From Blastopirellula retiformator (GTDB lineage: Bacteria; Planctomycetota; Planctomycetia; Pirellulales; Pirellulaceae): a stretch of 64,000 bases of DNA. The notes beneath the pieces are model-generated. The model did no database searches. It had not been told where the DNA came from and saw only the letters and a list, made by a program, of their open reading frames with translations. The position numbers and the translations under genes were made by a program. Positions 17,961 to 28,815 of this stretch are shown one piece after another (positions within the stretch are counted from its first letter, which is position 1; the number at the start of each line of letters is the position of its first letter). The stretch is from NCBI RefSeq assembly GCF_007859755.1, contig NZ_SJPF01000003.1, positions 372,001-436,000 of the forward strand, read 5' to 3'.

Positions 17961-18770
17961 ATGGACGCTTGGATCGAAGCCCTGATCGCCCTGGTTACGC
18001 TGACGTCGCTCGAAATCGTCTTAGGGATCGATAACATCGTGTTCATCGCCATTATTTCAGGGCGATTGCCAGAGGAGCAGCGGCCCAAGGCCCGCAAGTT
18101 GGGACTGTTGGCGGCGCTAGTGATGCGGATCTTGCTATTGCTGACGATCTCGCTCGTGATGAAAGCGACGTTCCCGTTGTTCAGTTGGACCGATCTTGGG
18201 ATTCAGCTCAACTATCTGACCGAGCATGAAGAGCTGAATCACGTCTCGATCAAGGATTTGATTCTCTTCTTCGGCGGGTTGTTCTTGATCTGGAAGAGCG
18301 TTCGCGAGATTCATGAAAAGCTGGAGCACGAGCCGCACGAAGAGTCGGACGAGCCGAAAGCGGCGATTACCTTCAGCGGGGTGATCACGCAGATCGTGCT
18401 GCTCGATATCATCTTTTCGCTCGACTCGGTCATCACGGCGGTCGGGATGGTGAAAGGAGACATTGGAGGCGTCATCCCCGGCATCTACGTGATGATCGCG
18501 GCCGTGATTATCGCGGTCGGCGTGATGATCGCCTTCGCTAATCCGATCTCGAATTTTGTTGAGCGGCACCCGACGCTGAAGATGCTGGCCCTCAGCTTCT
18601 TAATCTTGATCGGCGTAATGCTGGTCGCCGAAGGAACCGGCGCCCACTTTGATAAGGGCTACGTCTACTTCGCGATGGCCTTCGCGCTGATCGTGGAGAT
18701 GCTCAACCTGCGGGTGAAAGCGGTGTCGAAGAAGAAAGCCGCGCTGAAGAAAGAAGCGGCCGAGCAGTAG
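17961..18770 (+). CDS. TerC family integral membrane protein
   Basis: 269 residues with about seven membrane helices. The TerC signature is clear: TSLEIVLGIDNIVFIAIISG with the conserved acidic pair, and the matching second half IVLLDIIFSLDSVITAVGM. TerC/Alx-type proteins are linked to tellurite resistance and to metal (manganese) export, including metallation of secreted enzymes; the specific substrate cannot be read here. ATG 17961 is preferred over the adjacent TTG 17958; AGGA lies 10 nt upstream. Standalone, followed by a perfect hairpin shared with trpC. Confidence 0.9.
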   Translation: MDAWIEALIALVTLTSLEIVLGIDNIVFIAIISGRLPEEQRPKARKLGLLAALVMRILLLLTISLVMKATFPLFSWTDLGIQLNYLTEHEELNHVSIKDLILFFGGLFLIWKSVREIHEKLEHEPHEESDEPKAAITFSGVITQIVLLDIIFSLDSVITAVGMVKGDIGGVIPGIYVMIAAVIIAVGVMIAFANPISNFVERHPTLKMLALSFLILIGVMLVAEGTGAHFDKGYVYFAMAFALIVEMLNLRVKAVSKKKAALKKEAAEQ

Positions 18771-18778
18771 GGGACCAT

Positions 18779-18813
18779 GGTTAGCCCCGACAGCGGAGCT
18801 GTCGCGGCTAACC
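18779..18813. repeat. Palindromic REP-like hairpin between terC and trpC (family C related)
   Basis: GGTTAGCC-CGACAGC-gga-GCTGTCG-GGCTAACC is nearly perfect over 35 bp. The GGTTAGCC head is the same as in the family C elements. Between convergent genes it could also stop transcription from both sides, though it lacks a T-run. Confidence 0.75.
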
Positions 18814-18823
18814 GGGGTGGGGG

Positions 18824-19609
18824 CTAGTTCGTCCCCAGCAGCGTCTTTACCGCCACTTCGATATCCTGCTGCCGCATCAGGCTCTCGCCGACCAAGATCG
18901 CGTTGACGCCGCCGCTGGCCAGCATCTGCACGTCGTCGTTGGTAAAGATTCCGCTTTCGCCGACCAGCAGTTTGTCGGCAGGGATTTGCTGGCGCAGACG
19001 AACCGTGTGGTGCAGGTCGACCTCAAAGGTCCGCAGGTCGCGGTTGTTGACGCCGATCAGTTTGGCGCCCGAGGCCAGCACGCGGGTGACGTTCTCCGGC
19101 TCGTACAGCTCGACCAGGGCGGTCATGCCCAGCTCGTGAGCGCCGTCGAGCAGCGTCTTCAGCGCTTCGTCATCCAGGCATTCCGCGATCAGCAAGACGG
19201 CGTCGGCGCCGGCGATGCGGGATGCGAGCAGTTGATACGGATCAAGGATGAAATCCTTCCGCAGGACCGGGATGTCGACGGCCTGGCGAATGTCGCGGAG
19301 ATAGTCGAGCGAGCCTTGAAAGTAGATTTCGTCGGTCAGGCAGCTGATGCAAGTCGCGCCGGCCGCTTGATAGGCGAGCGCGATTTCGACCGGGTTGAAG
19401 TCTTCGCGGATGAGCCCCTTCGAGGGACTCGCCTTTTTGACTTCGGCGATCAGTTTGATCGGGCCTTCCGCGGTCAACGCCGCAAAGAAGTCGCGCACCG
19501 GCGGCGCCTGGTCGAGCAGGCCGGTGAGCATCTCCTCTGGATATTGAGCCTTGGCGATGTCGATCTCTTCTCGTTTGGTCGCGACGATCTTTTCGAGGAT
19601 GGTCGACAC
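18824..19609 (-). CDS. trpC: Indole-3-glycerol-phosphate synthase
   Basis: 261 residues, GTG start. The TIM barrel closes the indole ring of tryptophan precursors from CdRP. Diagnostic segments: IAEVKKASPSKG with catalytic Lys, ISCLTDEIYFQGSLDYL, VLRKDFILDPYQL with the general-acid Lys, GVNNRDLRTFEVD, and LLVGESGIF. It is not fused to TrpF. It begins 22 nt after the purH stop on the same strand, so the two are probably co-transcribed; the pairing is unusual for tryptophan genes. Confidence 0.95.
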   Translation of the reverse strand: MSTILEKIVATKREEIDIAKAQYPEEMLTGLLDQAPPVRDFFAALTAEGPIKLIAEVKKASPSKGLIREDFNPVEIALAYQAAGATCISCLTDEIYFQGSLDYLRDIRQAVDIPVLRKDFILDPYQLLASRIAGADAVLLIAECLDDEALKTLLDGAHELGMTALVELYEPENVTRVLASGAKLIGVNNRDLRTFEVDLHHTVRLRQQIPADKLLVGESGIFTNDDVQMLASGGVNAILVGESLMRQQDIEVAVKTLLGTN

Positions 19610-19631
19610 GGCGTGGGATCCCTGTAGCGGC

Positions 19632-21197
19632 TTAGTGGCGGAAGTGACGGCGGCTGGTGAAGATCATCGGCAGGCCATGCTCGTTGCAGGCGTCGATCAC
19701 TTCCTGGTCACGCTTTGATCCGCCCGGCTGAATCAGCGCGGCGACGCCGGCTTTGGCGGCTTCGTGGATCGAGTCGGGGAACGGGAAGAACGCGTCGCTG
19801 GCCAGCACGCTGCCGGGGCCACGCTGGCCCGCCTTCTTGATCGCGATTTCGACCGAATCGACGCGGCTCATCTGGCCAGCGCCGGCGCCAACCAGCGCAC
19901 GATCCTTGCAGAGCACGATCGCGTTCGACTTCACAAAGCGACAGACCGCCCAGGCGAACTTCAATTCGGCCATCAGTTCGGACGCGACCTTGGCTTCGGT
20001 CACGACCGACCATTCCGCTTCCGGATCGTCGCCAATGTCGGTTCCTTGAACCAGCAGGCCCCCTTCAATCCAGCGAGTCTGGAAGGCGGGGCGATTGTCG
20101 GTAAATTCGCCCACCTGCATCAGGCGGACGTTCGCCTTCCATTTCGGCTTGGTGGTCAAGATCTCGACCGCTTCGGCCGAAAAGCTGGGGGCGGCGATCG
20201 CTTCGACAAACAGGCCCGGCGTGGCGAGATACTCGGCCGCCGCCGCATCGACCGGTTGGTTGAAGCCCAGCACGCTGCCGAACGCACTGACCGGATCCCC
20301 TTCCATCGCTTTGCGGCATGCGTCGGCGATATTGTCGCTCGAGGCGGCGCCGCACGGGTTGTTGTGTTTTACCACGCTGACGCCGCAGTCGGGCAAACCG
20401 CGGGCGATCGCCAGGGCGCTGTCGAGGTCGAGCAGGTTGTTGTATGACAGCTCTTTGCCGTTCAGCTTGCGGGCCGTCACCAGGTTGGCGCCGACTTCTC
20501 GCGGGTTGCTGTAGACCGCCGCTTGTTGGTGCGGGTTCTCGCCGTAACGCAAAATCTCTTCCCGCTTCAGCGAGAGATTCATCGTCGCGGGGAACGCTTC
20601 CGGAGCCAGCTGCGAGGCGAAGTAATCCGAGATCGCCCGGTCATAGGCGGCGGTATGCGAGAACGCTTCGGCGGCAAGCTTCTGGCGAAGCTCGAACGTC
20701 GTGCTGCCGTTTTCGTCGATTTGCGCCAGGATCTCGGCGTATTGCTCCGGACGCGAGGCGATCGCCGTGAACGCATGGTTCTTGGCCGCCGCTCGGACTA
20801 GGCTCGGCCCGCCGATGTCGATCTGTTCGATCGCTTCGGCCATCGTGACGCCCGACTTGGCGATGGTCGCCTCGAACGGGTAGAGATTCACCACGACCAG
20901 CGGAAAGGCTTCGATCCGGTGTTGGTCGATGGCCCGCATGTCGTCGTCGCGATCGTGTCGGCACAGGATGCCGCCGAAGATTTTCGGGTGGAGGGTCTTC
21001 AGGCGACCATCCATCATTTCCGGAAATCCGGTGTATTCGGAAACGTCGCGGACGGCGATTCCTTCCGCGTCGAGATGGTTACGGGTGCCGCCGGTCGAGT
21101 AGATCGTAACGCCGTGGGCAGTCAGGCCCCGGGCGAAATCGACCAGCCCCAGCTTGTTGCTGACGCTGATAATGGCGTTCTTGATCGGAGGATTCAA
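19632..21197 (-). CDS. purH: Bifunctional AICAR transformylase / IMP cyclohydrolase PurH
   Basis: Last two steps of purine synthesis: formyl transfer to AICAR and ring closure to IMP. The N-terminal MGS-like cyclohydrolase domain begins KNAIISVSNKLGLVDFARGL and holds STGGT and GRLKTLHPKIFGG. The transformylase part has VVKHNNPCGAAS, GAGQMSRVDSVEIA and SDAFFPFPDSIHEAA. I choose TTG 21197 (GGGAG 10 nt upstream), which puts the N-terminus at the family position; a TTG at 21239 would add 14 unsupported residues. No ATG is available. The transformylase substrate AICAR is a by-product of HisF, also encoded in the window. Confidence 0.95.
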   Translation of the reverse strand: MNPPIKNAIISVSNKLGLVDFARGLTAHGVTIYSTGGTRNHLDAEGIAVRDVSEYTGFPEMMDGRLKTLHPKIFGGILCRHDRDDDMRAIDQHRIEAFPLVVVNLYPFEATIAKSGVTMAEAIEQIDIGGPSLVRAAAKNHAFTAIASRPEQYAEILAQIDENGSTTFELRQKLAAEAFSHTAAYDRAISDYFASQLAPEAFPATMNLSLKREEILRYGENPHQQAAVYSNPREVGANLVTARKLNGKELSYNNLLDLDSALAIARGLPDCGVSVVKHNNPCGAASSDNIADACRKAMEGDPVSAFGSVLGFNQPVDAAAAEYLATPGLFVEAIAAPSFSAEAVEILTTKPKWKANVRLMQVGEFTDNRPAFQTRWIEGGLLVQGTDIGDDPEAEWSVVTEAKVASELMAELKFAWAVCRFVKSNAIVLCKDRALVGAGAGQMSRVDSVEIAIKKAGQRGPGSVLASDAFFPFPDSIHEAAKAGVAALIQPGGSKRDQEVIDACNEHGLPMIFTSRRHFRH

Positions 21198-21337
21198 CGT
21201 TCCAGAGCTCCCTGCTCGATTACGGAAGAGGTATACCAATTCGCCTTTTTACGGCCTTGCCCGGTCTAGGGTCAACCACCCGATGCTAGCGATCGAGGGG
21301 GACAAAAAAACTGCGATTTTTCTGAAGCGAATTTTCC

Positions 21338-21367
21338 TTGGTCAAGCGAAACGATATTTGTTAGAAT
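21338..21367 (+). promoter_or_regulatory. Candidate promoter for the LamG/DUF1553 gene
   Basis: TTGGTC (21338-21343) and TAGAAT (21362-21367) are separated by 18 bp, 79 bp upstream of the ATG, in an otherwise A/T-richer intergenic region. Confidence 0.45.
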
Positions 21368-21445
21368 TGAGATCCATCGCCAATACGGTGATGCCCACCT
21401 TTACCACCCGCCTAAGTCCCGAATCTGACCATCAAGGCAGGAATT

Positions 21446-24400
21446 ATGCCGTTTAGAAGCTGTTTCTCCCTCCTTGTGACTGCCGTTTGCATCCTAGCTT
21501 TAGGATCCACCGATAGTCGGGGAGCGACCTACCGAGAGCTGATTGAGACCGACAGCCCGGTTTTGTATCTGTCATTCGACGCCGACGATTTGGCGAAGAT
21601 TCAGAACGAAGCGCCGCAAGGGCCGAAATTTTCGGCTGCCGAACATGGTCCGGTCAAGCTGACCCTGGGCGCCGCCGCGCCCCAGTATCCGCTGTTTGAC
21701 GTCGACAACCGAGCGCTCGAGTTGCCGAAGACGCCCGCGCGGATGGTGATCGATGATCCAGGCGCCGAGAGCCCGCTCGACTTCGCCGCCGGCGACCCAA
21801 TCACGATCGAAGCGTGGGTCTCTCCGCAGCATCGCGCCGGCAGCTATATCTATATCATTGGCAAGGGGCGGACCCATCGCGCCGGTTTTTCGCCCGACAA
21901 TCAAAACTGGTCGCTGCGTCTGTGCGGCAATAGCTCGGTTGGCATCAGTTTCTTGTATCGCGACGCCGACAACGCCAATTATCACCGCTGGGACAGCGAG
22001 CAGGTGATTGCCGTCGGCGATGGTTGGCATCATGTCGCCGTGACGTATGTCTTTGGCGAGAAGGGTTCGCTCAAGGGTTTCATCGACGGCAAGCCGGTCA
22101 AAGGCAAATGGGACATGGGCGGCGACACCGGCGCCGCGCCGATGGTCGACGACGATCAGGTTTGGATCGGTTCGGCGATGGGCGGTTCGCCTGGCAGCAC
22201 GTTCCATGGCCAGATTGACGAAGTCGCGCTCTACCGCAGCGTCCTCTCGAACGAAGCGATCAAGAAGCGTTTCCGCTACGAGGCGCCGAAGCCGACCTTC
22301 GACGTGACGCAACTGCCAGCGGATGCCGTTCGCGTCGAGTTGTACGAAGGGGTGCCGAATCGCAAGTCGTGGGACTTCCGCCAGCCTCGTTTCATCGAAG
22401 CGTATGAGATTCCGGCCTTCGCCTTCCTCGACGCTCGCCAAAAGTACAACGGCAACGGCGTTCGCATCGACCGCCCCAATCCGTATCTGTTGCGTGCGGC
22501 TGGTCGCGTGACGCTGCCCAAAGGCGAGCATCGGATGTTGACCCGCTCGCGGAACTCGGCCCGCGTCTACATCGACGGCGAACTGCAGGTTACCACGCCG
22601 TTTCACAACATCAGCAGTTCGGCCCACGGTTCGGTGGTCGATCCGGATCGTTCGCTGGCCCCCAACATTCGCCCGCTGCAGCGTGGCGATCAAGAGAAAG
22701 TGATCACGATCGAAGGTGACGGCCAAGAGCATATCGTCGCGTTCGAGATGATCGTTGGCGGCGGCAATCGTCGTCAGACGTTTGGCGAATCGTCGGTCAG
22801 CATCGCCACGCCGGAAGGAGACTTCCATCTCCTCTCGCCGCGGGATGAGTTTCAGATCGCGATCACCGATGAGACCTGGCTGCCGTTCGCCGCGGATCAG
22901 CGTCAAATGTACCGCGATCTCGATTTTCGTCGCCGCGCCGAGATCGACGAAGCGCGACCCTACTGGGAAAAACGTCACACCTACGCGAAAAAATATGTGG
23001 CCGGGCTCGAGCCGGTCGAAGTTCCTTCGGTCGCTGAATTGGCCGATCCGTATCAACAAACCGCGAAGATCGACATCGATCGCTTCTTGAACGTGCAGCT
23101 GGCCGACGCTGGCGAAGAGCCGACGGCGCCGATCAGCGACCTCGCATTTTTACGGCGGTTGTCGCTGGACGTCATCGGTCAGATTCCGACGCCCGAACTG
23201 ATCGCTCAATACCAGAAGCAGCCTGCCGGCGAGCGCCGCACCTGGGCGATTAATCGTCTGCTGGCTGACCAAGGCTGGGCTGATCACTGGGTGGGATATT
23301 GGCAAGACGCGCTGGCCGAAAACCCGAATCTGGTGAATCCGACGCTCAACAACACCGGCCCGTTCCGCTGGTACCTGTACGAAGCGTTCCTCGACAACAA
23401 GCCGTTCGATCGCATGGTGACCGAACTGGTGATGATGGAAGGGAGCACGCGTTTGGGCGGGGCGGCTGGTTTCGGCATCGCTTCGCAAAATGACTCGCCG
23501 ATGGCGGCCAAGGCGTTTGTGCTTGGTCAGGCGTTCCTCGGCGTGCAGATGAAGTGCGCCCGCTGCCATGACGCGCCGTATCACGATATCGCTCAGGCCG
23601 ACCTGTTCGGCATGGGGGCGATGCTCAATCGGAGCCAGATTTCGGTTCCCAAGTCGAGCACCGTGCCCGGCGGCGGTCGTGAAGGAATCGTCAAGTCAAT
23701 GCTAAAGCCGGGGCAGAAGATCACGCCCCATTGGGCCTTCGAGCAACTGACGGCCGATCCCGACGACGCTTACTTGAATGACGCCGACGATTCGCGCGAG
23801 CAATTGGCGCTGTTGATGACCGCGCCCGAAAACTCTCGCTTCGCCCAGGTGATCGTCAACCGCGTCTGGAAGCGGCTGATGGGAGTCGGCTTTGTCGAGA
23901 TGGTCGACGACTGGGAAACCGCCGATCCGAGCCACCCAGAACTGTTGGAATATCTGGCCCGCGACTTTGTCGCCAATGGCTACGACTTGAAGCATCTGGC
24001 GCGACAGATCGTCTCGTCCGACGCCTATCAGCGGACTTCGATCGAGCCGTCGCCGTTTGGCTTCGATTTCGCCGGTCCGGCGACTCGCCGGATGACGGCC
24101 GAGCAGATCGTCGACTCGTTGTTCGTCGCCTGTGAGAAGCCGCTCGACGCAGGCCCGCTGAACATCGACCTCGACGGCTCGCGATCTAGCAGCAATTCGA
24201 CCGACTTCGGCGTCCCGACTCGCGCCTGGGAGTTCATTTCGCTCTCCAACGAGCGCGATCGTCCGAGTCTGGCCAAGCCGTTCGCGGCGCCGTTTGTGGC
24301 GACGATGGAATCGTTCGGTTGGACCGGCGCTCGCCAAAATCCGATCGCCCAGCGTGAGAAAGAGCCGAACGTGTTGCAGCCGGCGATTTTGGCCAACGGT

Positions 24401-24802
24401 GAATTGGGCGAACGTTTTACGCGTCTCAGCGACGATAGCGTCTTTACCGAGATGGCCCTGGAAGACGTCAAGCTGGATGATCTAACGCGTCGCCTGTTCA
24501 TGCGAGTGCTAACCCGCGAGCCGGACGCCGAAGAATTGGCGATCTTCCGCGAGCTCCTCTCGCCGGGCTACGAATCCCGTCGCGTTGACGCTCTGATCGT
24601 CAAGCGTCCGCCGTTGCCGCGCGGGCTGGTCTCGTGGACCAACCACTTGGATCCTCGCGCCAACGAAATCGTCGTCGAACTGGAGCACGTCGTGCGGAAA
24701 GGCGATTTGCCGACGCAGCGACTGACTCCTGAGTGGCGAACTCGGATGGAAGACGCGCTCTGGGCGCTGTTGAATACGCCGGAATTCGTCTTCGTCCCGT
24801 AA
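21446..24802 (+). CDS. LamG + DUF1549/DUF1553 exported planctomycete protein
   Basis: 1,118 residues. A signal peptide (1-27) leads to a LamG/concanavalin-like domain (about 95-275; [29 protein letters not shown]). Then comes a region of unknown fold, DUF1549 (about 530-730; [46 protein letters not shown]) and DUF1553 (about 790-1110; [31 protein letters not shown]). The CxxCH in the DUF1549 segment could bind haem but the family's chemistry is not established. In Planctomycetes this gene is nearly always followed by a DUF1501 gene, as here, 55 nt downstream. Presumed role: periplasmic or surface handling of polysaccharides. Confidence 0.93.
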   Translation: MPFRSCFSLLVTAVCILALGSTDSRGATYRELIETDSPVLYLSFDADDLAKIQNEAPQGPKFSAAEHGPVKLTLGAAAPQYPLFDVDNRALELPKTPARMVIDDPGAESPLDFAAGDPITIEAWVSPQHRAGSYIYIIGKGRTHRAGFSPDNQNWSLRLCGNSSVGISFLYRDADNANYHRWDSEQVIAVGDGWHHVAVTYVFGEKGSLKGFIDGKPVKGKWDMGGDTGAAPMVDDDQVWIGSAMGGSPGSTFHGQIDEVALYRSVLSNEAIKKRFRYEAPKPTFDVTQLPADAVRVELYEGVPNRKSWDFRQPRFIEAYEIPAFAFLDARQKYNGNGVRIDRPNPYLLRAAGRVTLPKGEHRMLTRSRNSARVYIDGELQVTTPFHNISSSAHGSVVDPDRSLAPNIRPLQRGDQEKVITIEGDGQEHIVAFEMIVGGGNRRQTFGESSVSIATPEGDFHLLSPRDEFQIAITDETWLPFAADQRQMYRDLDFRRRAEIDEARPYWEKRHTYAKKYVAGLEPVEVPSVAELADPYQQTAKIDIDRFLNVQLADAGEEPTAPISDLAFLRRLSLDVIGQIPTPELIAQYQKQPAGERRTWAINRLLADQGWADHWVGYWQDALAENPNLVNPTLNNTGPFRWYLYEAFLDNKPFDRMVTELVMMEGSTRLGGAAGFGIASQNDSPMAAKAFVLGQAFLGVQMKCARCHDAPYHDIAQADLFGMGAMLNRSQISVPKSSTVPGGGREGIVKSMLKPGQKITPHWAFEQLTADPDDAYLNDADDSREQLALLMTAPENSRFAQVIVNRVWKRLMGVGFVEMVDDWETADPSHPELLEYLARDFVANGYDLKHLARQIVSSDAYQRTSIEPSPFGFDFAGPATRRMTAEQIVDSLFVACEKPLDAGPLNIDLDGSRSSSNSTDFGVPTRAWEFISLSNERDRPSLAKPFAAPFVATMESFGWTGARQNPIAQREKEPNVLQPAILANGELGERFTRLSDDSVFTEMALEDVKLDDLTRRLFMRVLTREPDAEELAIFRELLSPGYESRRVDALIVKRPPLPRGLVSWTNHLDPRANEIVVELEHVVRKGDLPTQRLTPEWRTRMEDALWALLNTPEFVFVP

Positions 24803-24857
24803 CACGCCGCTGACCCCATTTGCAATTCACCAAAGATCAAAACAAGGACGCCTGCTA

Positions 24858-26174
24858 ATGTCCATTCCCAATACCAATCGACGTAATTTCCTGAAGCAAT
24901 CGGCCGCCGCGGCTGGCGCCCTGGCGATGGCTGGCGGCGTTCCGCTGTTGGCCAATGAAGGCGAACATGCTCATCCCGCCGTGCCGATGGGCAAGGCCGA
25001 GCATTGCATCATGGTCTGGCTCGGCGGTGGCGCCGCCCAGATCGATACCTGGGACCCGAAGGCCAAAGGAGACGCCAAGGCCAAGAAGGCTGGCGCCTAC
25101 TACGACGCGATCGATACCGCGGTCCCCGGTCTGCAGGTCTGCGAACATCTGAAGCGTTGTGCGCCGCTGATGGAACGCTTTAACCCGGTGCGGACCGTCA
25201 ATCACCATGTGATTGACGAGCACGCAGCGGCGACCAACTTCATGCACACCGGTCGCGACACCTCCGGAACGATCGTCTATCCGTCGATCGGTTCGGTCGT
25301 CGCGCATCAGCGCGGCGCCGCCAGCGACATCGCCCCGGCTTATATGCTGATCGGTTATCCGAACGTTACCCGCGGTCCTGGCTTTTTTGGCTCCGCCGCC
25401 GGTTACGTTTATCTGACCGATACGGCGCAAGGCCCCAGCGGTCTGGCTCGCATGCCGCACATCTCCGACAGCCGCGCGGCGCGTCGCGAGAACGTGCTCG
25501 AGAAACTCCGCAGCCGCTATCTGACCAAGGCCGAAGAGAAGAAGCTGGTCGCCGACTACGCCGAAGCGGGTCAGGCGGCGCTGCGGCTCTCGGGGCCCGA
25601 GTTCATGAAGGCGTTCGAGCTGGAGAACGAACCGGACGCGCTGCGTAACAAGTATGGCGGCGAGTTTGGTCAGCGCTGTCTGTTGTCGCGCCGGCTGGTT
25701 GAACGGGGCGTCCGCTTTATCGAAGTCTCACACAACCTGAACTTCGTCAACGGCACCGGTTGGGATACGCACAACGAAGGTCAGTTGAACCAGCATCTGC
25801 TGATTCAGGAACTGGACGGTGCGATTTCGACGCTGGTGACCGACCTGGAAGAAAAGAAGCTGCTCGACAAGACGCTGATCGTCATCTCCAGCGAGTTCGG
25901 CCGCCCGGCCCAGTTCGATGGCGGCGGCGGTCGCGGTCACCACGGCGGCGCCTTTACGGTCGTCTTGGCTGGCGGCGGTTTGCAAACCGGCAAAGCGATC
26001 GGCGTGACCGACCACCTGGCGATGAAGATCGAAGATCGTCCCGTTTCGGTCCCCGATATGTTTGCGACGATCTACCAGACGCTCGGCATCAATCCGTACG
26101 AAGAACTGTACGCCGGCGATCGCCCAGTGCCGATCACCGACGGCGGAACTCCGATTGCCGAGCTGTTCAGCTAG
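24858..26174 (+). CDS. DUF1501 Tat-exported protein
   Basis: 438 residues with a Tat signal ([21 protein letters not shown]). The body has the sulfatase/alkaline-phosphatase-like DUF1501 pattern: [36 protein letters not shown], and [24 protein letters not shown] near the C-terminus. The conserved Asp/His residues fit a metal-dependent hydrolase fold, but no activity is established for the family. Second gene of the DUF1553-DUF1501 pair. The stop codon TAG is the first three bases of family B repeat copy 2. Confidence 0.93.
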   Translation: MSIPNTNRRNFLKQSAAAAGALAMAGGVPLLANEGEHAHPAVPMGKAEHCIMVWLGGGAAQIDTWDPKAKGDAKAKKAGAYYDAIDTAVPGLQVCEHLKRCAPLMERFNPVRTVNHHVIDEHAAATNFMHTGRDTSGTIVYPSIGSVVAHQRGAASDIAPAYMLIGYPNVTRGPGFFGSAAGYVYLTDTAQGPSGLARMPHISDSRAARRENVLEKLRSRYLTKAEEKKLVADYAEAGQAALRLSGPEFMKAFELENEPDALRNKYGGEFGQRCLLSRRLVERGVRFIEVSHNLNFVNGTGWDTHNEGQLNQHLLIQELDGAISTLVTDLEEKKLLDKTLIVISSEFGRPAQFDGGGGRGHHGGAFTVVLAGGGLQTGKAIGVTDHLAMKIEDRPVSVPDMFATIYQTLGINPYEELYAGDRPVPITDGGTPIAELFS

Positions 26175-26276
26175 AGCGTTTTTCTGATATCTGTAGCGTT
26201 TCTGGCGTTGGTGAGGCAAGCTGGTCAAGGCGGCCGCAACCAGCCAGAACGATACCGATGGAGGAAAACCGCTCTA
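26172..26276. repeat. Dispersed repeat family B, copy 2
   Basis: 105 bp, highly similar to 16668-16782 apart from a 10-bp deletion and a few substitutions. Same terminal inverted repeats, again starting exactly at the stop codon of the preceding gene. Confidence 0.85.
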
Positions 26277-26327
26277 ACGCGATCGCCAATACACGCAAAC
26301 TACATCGCCGCCTCCGCGAAGCTATAG

Positions 26328-26476
26328 CTGCCTGTTGAAAAATGCCCTCGTGGCATTTTCCAACCTCGCCAGGCTCAGAGCGTAGCTCTTCACGGCTCGC
26401 AAAATAACGACTTACGTCGCTATTTTGTGATCGCATTCATGCGATCACACAGTCCGTCGAGAAAATCAACGGGCTG
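26328..26476 (+). repeat. Dispersed repeat family A, copy 2
   Basis: 149 bp, the most diverged copy (TGTGATCGCATTCATGCGATCACA stem instead of GGGATCGCATCCCTGCGATCC, with both arms changed together). Lies 51 bp after family B copy 2. Confidence 0.9.
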
Positions 26477-26747
26477 ATGGTTCTCGCCGGCGGCGTTTTT
26501 TCTGCGCTTTCGGCGGATTTCGGATCGCGAGCCCCTTTTTTCACATGAACGGGTTCGAAAATTTGCGGGAATCGCGTCAGGGATTTCCCTATTACCAAAA
26601 GTTATCGCAGACATAGCGCGTTAGGCACTTGTCGGATGGGTCTGCGCCCCGTCATGATAGTAGAACCTATCCAACAGCCTATCCAGTCTCGTCCATGGCG
26701 AGAAGGTTCCGGCGTACAGCACAAATTCGGACACGGAGACACGAACG
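26477..26747. other. Intergenic region upstream of peroxiredoxin
   Basis: No gene seen. It probably carries the peroxiredoxin promoter (TTGTCG near 26630 is a possible -35), but no convincing -10 or regulator site was found. Confidence 0.4.
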
Positions 26748-27341
26748 ATGAGCGTATTGGTCACGAAAGAAGCCCCTGATTTCAAAGCCACCGCGGTGAC
26801 CGAGACCGGCGAATTCAAAGAAGTCAGCCTGTCGGACTACAAAGGCAAGTACGTCCTGCTCTTCTTCTATCCGCTCGACTTCACCTTCGTCTGCCCGACC
26901 GAAATCATTGCGTTCTCGGATCGCATTGAAGACTTCAAGGCGCTGGGCGTGCAGGTCTTGGGTTGCTCGATCGACAGCCACTTCTCGCACCTGGCTTGGC
27001 GCAACACGCCTCGTGGCGAAGGCGGTATCGGCGACATCCAGTACCCGCTGGTCGCTGACCTCGACAAGAGCATCGCCACCAAGTACGACGTCTTGCTGCC
27101 GGGCGGCATCTCGCTTCGCGGTCTGTTCCTGATCGACAAAGACGGCGTCGTCCGTCACCAGGTGGTCAACGACCTGCCGCTGGGTCGTAGCGTCGACGAA
27201 GCTCTCCGCATGGTCAAAGCCCTGCAGTTCTTCGAGACCAACGGCGAAGTTTGCCCTGCTAACTGGAAGGAAGGGGCTCGCACGATCAAACCGACCCCGA
27301 CCGATTCGAAAGAATTTTTCGGCGCCGAATACGCCGGCTAG
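26748..27341 (+). CDS. 2-Cys peroxiredoxin (AhpC/Tsa type)
   Basis: 197 residues. Reduces hydrogen peroxide and organic peroxides in the cytoplasm. The peroxidatic Cys lies in [14 protein letters not shown] (about residue 50) with the conserved Thr/Arg environment; the resolving Cys is in NGEVCPANW (about 168), so it is a typical 2-Cys enzyme. No AhpF or thioredoxin reductase is next to it. It carries its own terminator and is followed by a di-haem peroxidase gene, a second peroxide-removing enzyme predicted to act outside the cytoplasm. Confidence 0.95.
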   Translation: MSVLVTKEAPDFKATAVTETGEFKEVSLSDYKGKYVLLFFYPLDFTFVCPTEIIAFSDRIEDFKALGVQVLGCSIDSHFSHLAWRNTPRGEGGIGDIQYPLVADLDKSIATKYDVLLPGGISLRGLFLIDKDGVVRHQVVNDLPLGRSVDEALRMVKALQFFETNGEVCPANWKEGARTIKPTPTDSKEFFGAEYAG

Positions 27342-27403
27342 ATCGGTTGCGCGGCCTCGCCCGCACTCGATCCGACGTATCGGTCAAGGATGAACCACGA
27401 AAG

Positions 27404-27435
27404 AGGCGTCGGCATTTGCTCCGACGCCTTTTTTT
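27404..27435 (+). terminator. Terminator after peroxiredoxin
   Basis: AGGCGTCGG / CCGACGCCT stem with a short loop, followed by T7. Confidence 0.88.
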
Positions 27436-27520
27436 ACCTATATCCCATTAGCGAGATCTCGCAGGGGATATGTCTCCATTCCTTCCCCACCTTTCCTCTC
27501 TCGTTCTGCTAGGAGAACTG

Positions 27521-28759
27521 ATGAAACGCCAACTATCGGGCGCGCTAGCGATTGCTGCCATCGCTTGTACGACCTGTCTGTTCGCCGACGAGCCAGCCGC
27601 TAAATCGAACAACGTCACCCTGGGCGATCCGTCGCTGACCGCCGGCATCCCAGGCGAAGGTCCGCTGGAAATCGCCGAGCTGAAGAAATGGCTCGCCGAT
27701 CCCGCCAACCGCGAAACGCTGGAAGTCGAATTGCCCTACGGCATCGCCGCCCAGGCCGGCAACATCACCGGGATCGACAAGAACCCGATGACCCGCGCCA
27801 AGATCGAGCTCGGCCGCCAACTCTACTTCGACAAGCGCCTCTCGGTCGATCAAACGATCAGCTGCGCCGATTGTCATCATCCCAACAGCGGCTGGGCGAA
27901 AGAAACGCAGTTCGGCGTCGGCATTCTAGGGCAGCAAGGCAATCGTAACTCGCCGGTCAGTTTTAACCGCATCCTAAGCGGTCCGCAGTTTTGGGACGGT
28001 CGGGCGGCGACGCTCGAAGACCAGGCGGTCGGACCGATCGCAAACCCGATCGAAATGGGTTTCACGCATGACGCCTGCATTCTCTGCCTGAAAGAGATCC
28101 CGGGCTACGTGCTGCAGTTCAAAGAGATCTTTGGCGACGAAGAGATCACGATCGACGAAGTCGGTAAGGCGATCGCCACGTTTGAGCGTGCCATCGTCAC
28201 CGGTCCGGCGCCGTACGACTACTACGAAGTGCAGCGGACGTTCGAGAACCAACTGGGCGACGACATCGAATACCTGGAAGAAGACGATCCCGATCTGTAC
28301 AAGAAGTACACCGCCGCCGTTGATGGGGCGAAGGAAATGTCGGAATCGGCTCGCCGTGGTCGTGAGATCTTCTTCAGCGAAAAAGGAAAGTGCACCGCCT
28401 GTCACGCTGGCGCCAACTTCACCGACGAGTTGTACCACAACCTCGGCGTCGGCATGGAGGTTGAGAAGCCGGATCTGGGACGCTACGAAGTGACCAAGGA
28501 AGAAAAGGACAAGGGCGCCTTCAAGACCCCGACCCTGCGTAACATCGCTCAGACCGGCCCGTACATGCATGACGGCAGCCAAAAGACGCTGATGGAAGTG
28601 GTCGAGTGGTACGCCAAGGGAGGCCACCCCAATCCGTACCTGAGCGACAAGGTCAAAAAGCTAGACCTGACCGAGCAGGACAAGAAAGACCTGGTCGCCT
28701 TCATGGAATCGCTGACCGGCGAGTTCCCCGCCGTTGAGACGGAACGCTTGCCGAAGTAG
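27521..28759 (+). CDS. Di-haem cytochrome c peroxidase (CcpA/MauG family)
   Basis: Start ATG 27521 is chosen for AGGAG six bases upstream and for the signal peptide MKRQLSGALAIAAIACTTCLFA. About 412 residues with two CxxCH haem sites, CADCHHP (about 118) and CTACHAG (about 293), in the usual two-domain order. The family reduces periplasmic hydrogen peroxide with electrons from small cytochromes, or oxidises protein partners (MauG). The C-terminal KTPTLRNIAQTGPYMHDGSQ segment is typical. Transcribed separately from the peroxiredoxin. Confidence 0.92.
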   Translation: MKRQLSGALAIAAIACTTCLFADEPAAKSNNVTLGDPSLTAGIPGEGPLEIAELKKWLADPANRETLEVELPYGIAAQAGNITGIDKNPMTRAKIELGRQLYFDKRLSVDQTISCADCHHPNSGWAKETQFGVGILGQQGNRNSPVSFNRILSGPQFWDGRAATLEDQAVGPIANPIEMGFTHDACILCLKEIPGYVLQFKEIFGDEEITIDEVGKAIATFERAIVTGPAPYDYYEVQRTFENQLGDDIEYLEEDDPDLYKKYTAAVDGAKEMSESARRGREIFFSEKGKCTACHAGANFTDELYHNLGVGMEVEKPDLGRYEVTKEEKDKGAFKTPTLRNIAQTGPYMHDGSQKTLMEVVEWYAKGGHPNPYLSDKVKKLDLTEQDKKDLVAFMESLTGEFPAVETERLPK

Positions 28760-28781
28760 TTCTTGGCCTCGCAAGTAAACG

Positions 28782-28815
28782 AAAAAGCCCGCTCACCAAG
28801 AGCGGGCTTTTTTTG
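28782..28815 (+). terminator. Terminator after the cytochrome c peroxidase gene
   Basis: AAAAAGCCCGCTC / GAGCGGGCTTTTT around ACCAA, ending in T7. Confidence 0.92.

Noticed and set aside
26167-26436. Minus-strand short protein recurring at all family A repeats (MRSQNSDVSRYFASREEL...)
   Set aside because: The recurrence comes from the repeat DNA; N- and C-termini differ by flanking sequence and there is no ribosome site.
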